In this document: one piece after another, positions 10,901 to 22,005 of the stretch
Layout: each line of letters starts with the position of its first letter
How positions within the stretch are numbered: position 1 is the first letter of the stretch
Assembly (NCBI GenBank): GCA_003568945.1
Contig: BDIP01000080.1
Span: 10,306-33,132, forward strand
Direction: 5' to 3'
Length of the DNA stretch: 22,827 bases
Source of the DNA: Kipferlia bialata
Taxonomy: Eukaryota > Fornicata
Notes under the pieces: model-generated
Database searches by the model: none
Told to the model about the DNA's origin: nothing
Seen by the model: the letters and a program-made list of their open reading frames with translations, nothing else
Made by a program: the position numbers and the translations under genes

Positions 10901-13900
10901 AGACATTATATATGGACATATATATATATATATGTAGTTGTATGCTGCATGTACTTGCATAACAGCCAGGTGGGGTCATGGATATATATGTATAGATATG
11001 TACATATATGCATGATACACTTGCATACCTTCCTCCAAGAGGAAATGTGCCACTTGAGTGCATGTCTAACCCGCAGTGATGGAGAGAGAGCTGAAGCTGT
11101 TCAGTCTACTACAACTCAAGGGCATGCCTGCATACGTGTACTGGATCACTCTGCTCGGATACGACATGGCCCTGTGTGAGTGCTACATGTATATTGTTAT
11201 GTATTTGTATATGTGTATATATGTATATACCCGATTTGTGTAGGTATACCATCAAGAGCTGTGGTTCTGTGATTGGGCATTACTCGGATACGACGTGGCC
11301 CTATGTGAGTGAAGTATTATGTTTATGTGTACCTATGAAGGCATTTGTTAATAGCCACTTGATGACCTTCTCTGACCCAGGCACCTGCATGACACTGTTC
11401 CCCAATGTATGAACGGATATAGATATATTAATATATGGGTGTATATTAGTCTCTCTATGCTATTCTAGCTATTCTGACTCAGGCACCTGCATGACCCTGT
11501 TCCTCTATGTCACGGGGCACCTATTCAGCATTGACGCAATCACAAGGTATCGGCATGTATATATATGCTATATATATATACTATATTTACTACATATATA
11601 ATGGTCATAGACGCAATCACAAGGTATCGGCCTGTATCATATATATATATCACTTTAGTGTATATACCGTTTTGTTATGAATACATATTCGGCCTGGCTA
11701 CTATATTGGCCAAGTTTCCTATTTGTGTCTCTCCCTGTCAGCCCAGGGTGTCCTTCCTGGCCAGTGACTCTTTCTGTTGTCATGACACCATACTAACCCT
11801 CTGACTCTCTCTCTCTCTATACTATCCTTTTTTTCTCCATACTCTTTCCCCAGGATGTCCTTCCTGGCCCTATCTGTCTATCATCTGATATCTGATATGA
11901 ATATACTATATATACATCACCAATCTCATCCCCAGGATGTCCTTCCTGGCCTTGGTAGTTGTCATGACCATCATGTACTTCAACCTGGTCTGCTTCGCCA
12001 TGCTGGTATCAGCATTCCTGCCCAACACTAAGGTACCGTGGATTGTAGTATTTAATAGTATGTACCACTGTCCTCCCCAACACTAAGGTTCACATGCAGT
12101 GCAGTGCATGTTGGTGTGGCTCTTGAAGTATCCCATATCTCTCATCCAGTATAGTAAGTCAATACAGCGTTACACATACTGCTCCATACCCTAACTCCCC
12201 TAGGTCTCCAGTGTCCTCCTCAATGCCTTCTACAGTTGCACAGTCGTGGTCACCATGATATTCTTCAGTGTCTATGACCCAGTCACCCTGTGGCACGCAC
12301 TCATACCACCCATGGTACGGAGTATACACGTACTACATATATATTTGTGTGTGTCTATATGCAAATATGGTTCACTTCTGTGTCTATCACCATCCTCTGC
12401 CCTCCCTCACCCCCTAGCTCTGCGTGACCCTCATCGGCAAGATGACATTCAGGGGATACAACATTGTGTCTCTGTTTGAGTCTCCCCTGATGCCCTTGTT
12501 GGCCATAGCAATAGGGGTCGGAGGTACTGTAGATGCTGAGTATTCATATATTCATATCACTCCAATGTGAACATTTACACTCGTCTTGTTACTGGCACCT
12601 AGCCATAGTCATCGTCTACAGTGTTATGCAGAGTTGCCCCATGTCTCACCCCCAGTGGTCTATCTGATCCTCGCTGTGTACTTTGATGCAGTCATACCAA
12701 AGAAGGTTGGTGCATGACATATATATTGGATATAGTTATATAGATATTTGTGTATATATTTCACTATGTCTTTGAAACCCTTGTTTATATGTATATATGA
12801 GCACAGTATTTGTATAGTCATGTCCAAGAAGGTGGGGGGATGCCATGTATATATGTATATATAATAATCCATATATGTGTATATATGTATTTGGGAGAAG
12901 GAAATTTGCTCTTGTCGTGTTCTAATATACATCCTATCGTTAACTGGATACTGCATCGTTCAGCAGTGACTGCCAAGTATGTTCATATATACAGCAATAC
13001 CCTCACCTCCAGGGCACTCTGGGTGTGAGGCGGTCTGTGTTCTACCCCCTACTGAGTATCATAGACATAGGGACCATGCTGCTAGGGTACATCATGTGCT
13101 GTGGGGTCAGGTACGATGTGATATGTATTATATATATTTATATATATATATATACATATAGTCTATGAACTATGTATATCCATAATGATGTCTCTCATGT
13201 GCTTAGGTCATTTACATATTGGGTTCATGTATATGAAACTATGTGTATATAGGCACACGTTGAGAATATGTGCTGGTGAGATGGGTAATAAATGGTGTTC
13301 TTGACCTTGCATGGTGGCTGACCCTAGATACCGACCCAGGCATAGGAGGTCTCCTGTCCAGGCGCAGGGTCAGCCAGAGTACATGAAGGAGGCGGGTGAG
13401 GGGACATGTATGTATTTATATAGTTTACATATTTCTATATACATGTATGTATATAGAGACAGAGAGATGTCACATTGGCCTGAGTACATGACCCAGGCCC
13501 CGATCCCTTCATGCATGGTATTAGTGTATATAGATGTAGTTATATATATATATATATATATGTATGTATATATCTACATGTCTCATATCTTCTCATCGCC
13601 AGGCCCCGATGCCTTCATGCCAGTTGGTGGTATGCCTGATGAGTACTCGGTGATAGCAGCCAGGGAGACATACGAGGTATATATATGTATATATATATAT
13701 GTGTGTGTGTGTGTTCTACCTACATATATACAGTGATAGCAGCCAGGGAGACATACGAGGTGGGAGGGTGTTGTACACTATATACTTTGTACATGAGTTC
13801 TATGGATATTTATCATAACGAAAACATCTCACTACCAATGTACCCACTCCTCTCACCCCCCAGGCGAGTCAGGCTGGGGATGATGTCAGTCCCCCCGGCC

Positions 13901-15042
13901 ACCCCAGAGTGGACCAAGGGGAGGGCGAGGCACTGGGTGATACCGACTATGCACAGAGAGAGGGGGAGAGAGAGGCAGAGGCAGAGGCAGGGGTGGTCAG
14001 AAGTGCCCAGCTGGATGGAGGTATATATATGTATATGGGTGTGACACTCCAAATGCGCTACTGCCCCACCCATCAGAGTATAGCATGTACTATCCATTGG
14101 TGTCTACTCGCCCTACCCTACAGTACTCTAGTCATCTGTTATAGTCTTAGCATCGTATATATGGATATGTGTATACACTTGCTGTGTTCCCTTACCATCC
14201 AGTCCGAGAGATCCAGCCTGACTCCGACTGTCCCATCGACCAAGGTCACCCAGACACAGAGGGGATGGGAGGGGGAGAGAGAGAGGCAGACGACGAAGAG
14301 ACGTCCATTATGCCCACAGTGTTTGCAGTCAGAGGCGGGGAGGTAGTGGTTGACTCTAGTCTTTCTATCCCACTGCACATACACTGAGATCGTCGGCTAG
14401 ATGTCTCAACTATTATACCGTATGTTTACTCACCCCCAGAGAGACCACAACACTGTCTGGGACGGAGGGTTCGAGAGGGACGACTTTGCAGGTATATTCA
14501 TGCATATATATGTGCATATATATATATATGTGTGTGTGTGTATATATACGGCATATGTGCATGAGGAGAGGGAAGACGTTGCAGGTTGGTGTGCATATGT
14601 ACATACCCATATGTACATACCCATATGTACATACCCATTTGTATATACCCATATGTAAGTATTCCGCAGAGACCATATTCTTTATACGACACCGTCATGT
14701 CCCTCACCCTTAGGCCTTGCCGGTATGCACTCCTCCTCTGTGGACAGTGACACCCAGAGCAGTGCCAGGTGTGTGTGTGGTGTATATACATGTTAATATG
14801 AGCTCATGCATGTAATAGTATAGTATATATACACCCAGAGCAGCAGTGCAGGGTATGGATATACTGTTGGTACATGAATATGAATATGTGATACAGTATC
14901 TGTACCAGACCAGCAGTGCTAGGTGTGTATAGGATACACATATGTATATGAGCTCAGTAATGTATGCACACATATGTTGTTTGCACATATATGTATCATA
15001 TCACCCAGGTCCAACCAGAGTATACATGGATATTGGGATTTA

Positions 15043-15077
<35 letters not shown>

Positions 15078-18000
15078 GTCCATGACTCCTCTCTCACCTC
15101 AGGTCCAACCAGAGTGTGGACAGTGTCACTGGCATCACCACCGCAGACACAGGCTCACCCACATTCCTAGTCAACCAGGTACTGTCATGTATACACAAGG
15201 TGTATAATACACTTTCCAATGTCTTAGCCAGCGAAGGCCTCCCTACATTCCTGGTCAACCAGGTGTGGACTGGCACTGGGACTATGCTGTGTATTGATGG
15301 AATAGTATCATTCTACACTTCCCCAAATGCCCATATCAGTATTGTCCCAATATATCCTGCCAACTCTCTATGTCTTATTACTATGCCATTCTGTCACTGT
15401 CTCCCCTGAATCACTTTGTATCCATACCCCCACCCCTCACCCCCAGTCTGTGTCCGGTCTGAGTCTGGGTCTGGTATGCTCATATGCAATATATATATAT
15501 ATATATATATATATTATCTATATGTATACACCCCTCACCCCCAGTCTGTGTCCGGTCTGAGTCTGGGCGACATGAGCTCAGTCAGTGACCACCAGGTGGG
15601 GGATATGGAGATATATATGTGTAGATGTATATCATATGTAGACAAATTTCATATGTAGATGAATATCCGTAGTATAATCATATGTATCACTATCAGTCAG
15701 TGGACACCAGGTGGGGTTGTGTATGTGTTTCTATGGTCTAGTGGTCACGTGAATTGTGTATATAGGACATATAGTAGGTTTGCATCTTGACTAACACCCA
15801 GGCCTCCCCCCTACCTGGTCAAGCAGAGAGTCAGGACGGAGTGGCAGCAGTGGCCACTGACAGAGAGGCAGGGAGAGAGACTGGGGTAGAGACACCCCTT
15901 GTGGAGAGAGAGGCAGCCCAGCCCGACAGTGCAGGTGTCTATCTATCACATATACAAGCACCATGGTGTAACAAATAGCTACGTGTCTTATAGGATAGCT
16001 ATGTGTATATGAGGTATGTGCACCATATCCCTGCCCTCATACCCAGACCCCCCTGTGTCTCCAGACCCCAGTCCAGCACAGCCAGCACTGCCACCAATAG
16101 GTACATGTTTATATATATACATCTATATATATACACTATATATCTGTTGGGTATATATGTGTATCACATTATACTTGAATACCACCAATAGGTACACGTA
16201 CTATACATGTGTATACTGTACATTTGATTAGTACATGTACAATATATATACTATATATTGGATTTCTCTGTGAAGTCTCTGTTGACCTGTGTGGTGTTTA
16301 GTGTACATCACTAGGATAGTCAGTTCTTACGCTGTGTTGAGCGTCTGCATCCATGTATCATGGCGTCATTCAATAGTGTCCCTCACCCTAGGCGACCTCT
16401 ATAACACCAATGTGTTTGAGACATCAGTCACATCCCAGCCCACCCTGCTGGCATCCCAGACAGAGGTGAGAGATGATATGTAGATATATATACATCAGTC
16501 ATTAATGATTACTGTACTATGTGAGTGTATCTCTCTCACCCCCAGGCCTCTGTGTCAGACAGTGATGACCAGAGGGACAGGGGGAGACCCATAGCCATAT
16601 CCCTGCCACTGCTGCCAGGTGAAGGGGTTGATTGTGTATATACCTCTAGGATGATAGGGTAACTACATTCAATAATAGTACAACCATATACCTAATCCTG
16701 GCCCTATATTGAGTACAGTTCATATACATTGCCCCCTGATCCTAGTCCCCTGTCGCAGGACCAATGTGCATGACGTGAGGGACACTGTCATGAGACACAA
16801 CCCGGTGGACATAGATGTGATGGATGAGAGGTATGTGGTTCATGCATTGGGTGCTATATGTATATATACATACATTATTACTATATATTATAATGGCATT
16901 ACTGACGTCATGGATGAAAGGTGGGGTACAGGCATGTGTATATACATATATACTATGTAGAGTGACATTGTTGGGATGGACGTCATGGATGAGAGGTGGG
17001 GGATACTGGCATTAGATGTAGTACATATAGTATATAGTGGCATTGTTGACATAGACGTCATGGATTAGAGGTATGGCGATTGTGGCAGTGTTGATGTGTG
17101 TGCCCTGTGTTCTTTCTGGCTTCCAGTGGCCATATCACAGTATATACTCATTCTGACCCCCAGGAGGGAGGTCGCCACCTTCACCAGGGATACCCACCCA
17201 CTCATAGTGGCCAACATGCAGAAGTACTACCCACCCAGGTATGTACATATATATAGTATCATCAGTCTGTTCATCAGACTCTATATACATATGGCAGAGT
17301 AGATGGCAGAAGTACTACCCACCCAGGTACTGTAGGATTGTCACTGAGTGTATACCAGTGTTCAAATGATGGTTATCAGTGTCATTTGTGTATTGTTTGG
17401 CACTGATGTTCTGTATCTCCTTTACCCCAGATTCGTTGCCGTGCGTGATGTCTGTTTCTATGTGGAGAACAACACGGCAATGGCACTGTTGGGGCCTAAT
17501 GGGGCAGGTCAGGCCGCGTAGGGTGCATGTGTATATAGTATATGTATAGTATATGAATAGTATATGTATAGTGCAATGGGGCAGGTCAGTCCACGTGTTG
17601 TGTATTGTATACACAGTGTTTAGTGTAGTATACATGAGTTGTATGCCGCCTGTAGGGCAAGTTAGTCTACGTCGGACCCATGTATACTAGTGTCTATTCT
17701 GTATGATGTGACTGATGTGTGTTCTCTTCCCAACTGTGTCAGCATCTTCCATGTATTGTATGTGTCGTCTGTGACCATATACACGTATGAATATCAGTGA
17801 GTGATGTATTGGTATCAGTATCATATGCAGTCACCCACCAAGTGCACAATGTACCCTCAACTCTGTCTGTCCATGCCTTCCCCTCACGTCCAGGCAAGAC
17901 CACCACCATCAGAGCAGTCACGGGACTCACAGCTCCAACCAGGTGTGTGATTAGTACTGGTGTTGGTCCCGTAGTTGTGTACATATCAGCTTTACCATCA

Positions 18001-18388
18001 GGGGCACTGCCTCTGTGTCAGGTGACAATATCATATATAAATATACATATATATACTATATATGTACCCTAACCATCAGGGGCACTGCCTTTGTGTCTGG
18101 TGACAATGTGGCCAGAAGGCCAGCCAAGGTCCAGAAGCACCTGGGCCTGTGTCCCCAGCATGACGTGTGTGTGGTGGTGTATATATACTTACAGGATCTA
18201 TGTCTTTTAGTATCGTACATCAATGGATGTATAGCAGACATTTATATTATATATATATATATACATATATCTATTAACCATTCCCCTCTTCTCACCCCAG
18301 CTACTTCCCCTCCCTCACTGTCCGGCAGCACTTCTCCCTGTTCTGCAGAATCAGAGGGGTCCAGAGGAAGATGGTGTGTAATACTTAC

Positions 18389-18428
<40 letters not shown>

Positions 18429-21400
18429 AATAGTGTAATACCTACTATATAATTAGTATATATAATTGATTGCTTTCTTGGAGTCTGTGTGTATTCTGTT
18501 GTGTCTCTCTCACCCCAGGAGAATGCCGTTGTGGAGTCTCTGGCCAAGTTCCTGGACCTCTACCCAGCCATAGACAGACGGGCAGACGCACTCAGCGGGG
18601 GGATGAGGAGGAGGTGAGTGGTGTATATATACAGCTAATATGAATGGTAGAGGATTTGTCAGTTCATCTGTGTTTGTAGTTTCAAGTACGACCCTTGTGT
18701 GACCTCTGACACCCAGACTGTCTCTAGGCATAGCCCTGATATGTATATCATATATATATATATCTTGATATGGTATATATGTATTGTATAAGTACTCTAA
18801 TATCCCAGACTGTCTCTAGGCATAGCCCTGATAGGATCGCCCTCGGTCTTAGTACTGGACGAACCCTCAACGTGAGTGTATTGGATATATAGTCTGGATT
18901 CGGATGTGCTCGTTTCTTGACCAACCCCATAACTTGTTGGAGTGGTATCTGTATATGTGTATACTGTAGATATCCCTTCTGCACTCACACTAATACCCAG
19001 CGGTCTAGACCCCATGACCAGACGGAGTATTGTATACAAACACTCACCAGTATATGTATATACTCCTATGAATACACTATGTATTAGATATCTACTAATA
19101 CCCCAGCGGCCTAGACCCCATGACCAGAAGTCATATATGTATATACAAATAGTGTATATATGTGTCATATCCACACTCTACTCACCCCCCAGCGGCCTAG
19201 ACCCCATGACCAGGAGGAGTGTGTGGAAGACAATCGACAAGGCCAAGGAGCACAGGGTGCTGCTACTCACTACGCATAATGTGAGTATATATACTGTGTA
19301 TATACTATATATACTATATATATATATATATATAGTAGACCATCGACAAGGTCAAGGAGCACAGGGTGCTACTGTTGACAACACACAATGTGAGTATATA
19401 TACAATGTATATACTATATATATACTATATATATATATATACTATATATATAGTAGACGATCGACAAGGCCAAGGAGCATCAGGTGCTATTACTCACTAC
19501 ACACAATGTGAGTGGGGTATACTACTTCTACATATATAGTATGTATGTGTGACCTGAGTGTGGTGTATCACATCCTAGTATTCAGAGTGTGTAGTTCATC
19601 CTATCACTTTCATTCACTCTCGGCAGAGACCCATGACTCTTTACCTCTCATGTTCTAACACACAAGCAAGATGTACTTGTATATTCCTATCACTGTAGAT
19701 GGAGGAGCCGATGCCCTCTCTCTCTCTCCCTTCCTATATGTCTATATATACACATAAGTATTGTAATGTATACTCATCAGTCTCTTACCCCCAGATGGAG
19801 GAGGCCGATGCCCTGTCCCAGAAGATAGGCGTCATGGTGGCAGGTATATATATATGGTATATATAGGTATATATACTTATATGTATAAGTGAAGGACTAT
19901 ATACAGGTGAGTATATTTATATGTTTGAAGATAGGCGTCATGGTGGCAGGTATGTCTCAGTTTAGCGTATCCTATATATCATCGTATAGGTTATATTGGT
20001 ATTAGTTAGTATAGATCAAGACATTGGCGTCGTGGTGGCAGGTATATGAATAATAGTATATGAACAATAGTATATGAATATGTATTGTATATACCAGAAG
20101 ATAGGCGTCCTGGTGGCAGGTGGATATGTGTATATATGTATATACATGTATGACAACACATATCTGTAATGATATAGTAGTGTATACCAGAAGATAGGCG
20201 TCATGGTGGCAGGAAGACGTGTATGTGGGTATAGGTAAATACATATACCCGAGAATTGGTTGACTGATGTGTATTCACCTGACCATGTGTTCCATATATA
20301 TATCTGATGGGTATATATATTTACTGGTTTACCAATGCCTCACCCTAGGCCAGATGAAGGCCATCAGGATATATATACTTAAACATACTTGTATACAATT
20401 ATACTACTAAATACTACTGAGTATATATTCTCATCTCACTCCCAGGCCAGATGAAGGCCATTGGGATATATATATTTATGGTCATTCACATGGACATGTA
20501 CATATATTCGTGTATATATTCATCTATCGCGATACTGACCCCAGGTCAGATGAAGGCCATTGGGTCTCGGTTCCACCTCAAGGCGAGATACGGCAGTGGC
20601 TACATCATATCCGTCAAGCATGCCGCAAACAACGGTACAACCATACACAACAGGTATAGATTTCCATACATACATGTATACCAAAGAAAGCATTGAGACA
20701 ACCATACATAACAGGTATGAGGTGTCTATACTTGTAGCTAACACTACCCCCAGGCTGTTCATGATCAACAGACACATTGTCAACACAGCCTCCCAGGAGA
20801 CACCCGTGACAGGTTGTGTATGTATAAATGTATATATATATACATAGATACTGTATACTGTATACTCCCAGGAGACACCCGTGACAGGTACAGACATATA
20901 GTGTGATGATTTATAGAAATACATACATTCGTACATATTCTATACACTATGTACTCCCAGGGAAACCCGTGACAGGTATATGTATATATAGTCCTCTGTG
21001 CAGCTAACTCTAGGCCGTGTTGTGTCCCAGTTCACCCTAGCCTATGGGCACCCAGTCTCAGAGATACTACAGGTGGGTGGTCATATCTACCCACTCCCTG
21101 TCACTCCTTGTCACTCCTTGTCACTTGTAGTCCATCCACTGACACATTACACTGTACATGTCACAAAGCATGATTTCTCAGCACCATTTGCCCACCTATA
21201 TTGTTTTATGGATGTATATACTTGCATATACTGGTATATGCTTGTATACACTCGTATATACTGGTATATGCTTGTATATCCTTGCATACACTCTCTCTGT
21301 TCCTCACCCCCACCCCAGGAGTTGATATCCCTCAAGGCAGAGGGTGTGGCCTTTGAGTATGGCCTAGTGTTCTCCAGTCTCGAGGGTGCCTTCCTCAATG

Positions 21401-21974
21401 TGGTCACTAGTGCAGTGCAGGAGACATCGGCAGGTGGGGATATATCCAGATACATATGTATACATATAATCACATACATATATATATATATATGTATATG
21501 TGTGTGTATGGCCATATAGTATGCTGAGGAGTAGTGTAGGAGACATCGGCAGGTGGTACATTTAGGAGTCGGATATACGTTTGTATCTACCATTGAGACC
21601 GCTCAGTATATCATTGGTATATTTATATAGATCTCCATGCACCCTATCTTCCTAGCCCTGACCCCAGGCACCAATGAGGAGTCTGACGTGTCAGTACCCG
21701 AGTGGGACAGAATGAGGAGAGGGAGGTATGACATAGTTATATAGATATAGTGTGTATGATAGACAAATATATGCATGCATAGTGGGACAGGATGAGGAGG
21801 GGCACATCGATATTATTATAATATCATATCATATATAGAGTTATATGTTGTGGTACTATGACCCATCGTCCCTTGACCTACACATTCCCAGTACAGTAGT
21901 ATTCAGTATGCATATCTGTCTACATCCCCTTACCATTGTATGATCCCTTGTCCCCTGAGGTATATATATATATT

Positions 21975-22005
<31 letters not shown>

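Larger units (their letters stand above)
10753..13110 (+). other. Exons 34-41: transmembrane bundle of TMD2
   Basis: Exons 10753-10896, 11077-11175, 11483-11546, 11936-12032, 12204-12314, 12418-12523, 12656-12705 and 13013-13110 (residues 803-1058). Exon 34 holds a strong helix (FAVLVETIALFTAVIFVSIA, continuing VLSLLPVLAY). Exon 35 starts VMERELKLFSLLQLKGMPAY, equivalent to the ABCA coupling segment with E-R-E and a Gly before the next helix. Exons 36-38 give further helices (TCMTLFLYVTGHLF, SFLALVVVMTIMYFNLVCFA, TVVVTMIFFSVY). Exons 39-40 form the last canonical helix (LLAIAIGVGVVYLILAVYF) followed by the family motif YFDAVIPKK-G-x-x-x-R-x-x-FYP. Exon 41 then adds another hydrophobic run (PLLSIIDIGTMLLGYIMCCG) not usual for the family. 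Confidence 0.88.
13328..16830 (+). other. Exons 42-54: long acidic Ser-rich linker between TMD2 and NBD2
   Basis: Exons 13328-13395, 13603-13676, 13864-14020, 14203-14342, 14440-14491, 14714-14768, 15103-15178, 15545-15595, 15802-15934, 16047-16100, 16392-16465, 16546-16618 and 16746-16830 (residues 1059-1422). It begins basic (RYRPRHRRSP) and then becomes acidic and Ser/Thr/Gln/Pro-rich: GEREAEAEAG, GEREADDEETS, SSSVDSDTQSS, SVSGLSLGDMSSVSD, PVSPDPSPAQPALPP. About 360 residues is much longer than the short spacer usual in ABCA proteins. No domain is recognised and it is probably disordered. The last exon returns to conserved sequence: NPVDIDVMDER, continued by REVATF in exon 55, the family's D-x-D-V-x-x-E-R lead-in to NBD2. 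Confidence 0.82.
17164..20653 (+). other. Exons 55-64: complete NBD2 ATPase
   Basis: Exons 17164-17238, 17431-17507, 17894-17942, 18080-18166, 18301-18373, 18519-18613, 18809-18871, 19193-19280, 19795-19843 and 20545-20653 (residues 1423-1677). Motifs in order: A-loop aromatic candidate MQKYYPPRF; Walker A LLGPNGAGKTTT, with its second last Gly codon split between exons 56 and 57; Q-loop LGLCPQHDV; signature LSGGMRRR; Walker B VLVLDEP with catalytic Glu; D-loop STGLDP, split after the Thr codon's second base; H-loop LTTHNMEEAD. Every catalytic residue expected for ATP binding and hydrolysis is present, so this site looks active. Exon 58 ends at 18166 and exon 59 begins at 18301, joining as DV-YFPSLTV, the only phase-consistent choice. 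Confidence 0.94.

Noticed and set aside
12600-12632. Possible exon reading IVIVYSVM after CCTAG
   Set aside because: No donor follows in the right phase, and exon 40 already joins exon 39 cleanly across the membrane helix.
14593-14657. 15-bp minisatellite as a coding repeat
   Set aside because: It lies wholly inside intron 46 and contributes no residues to the spliced frame.
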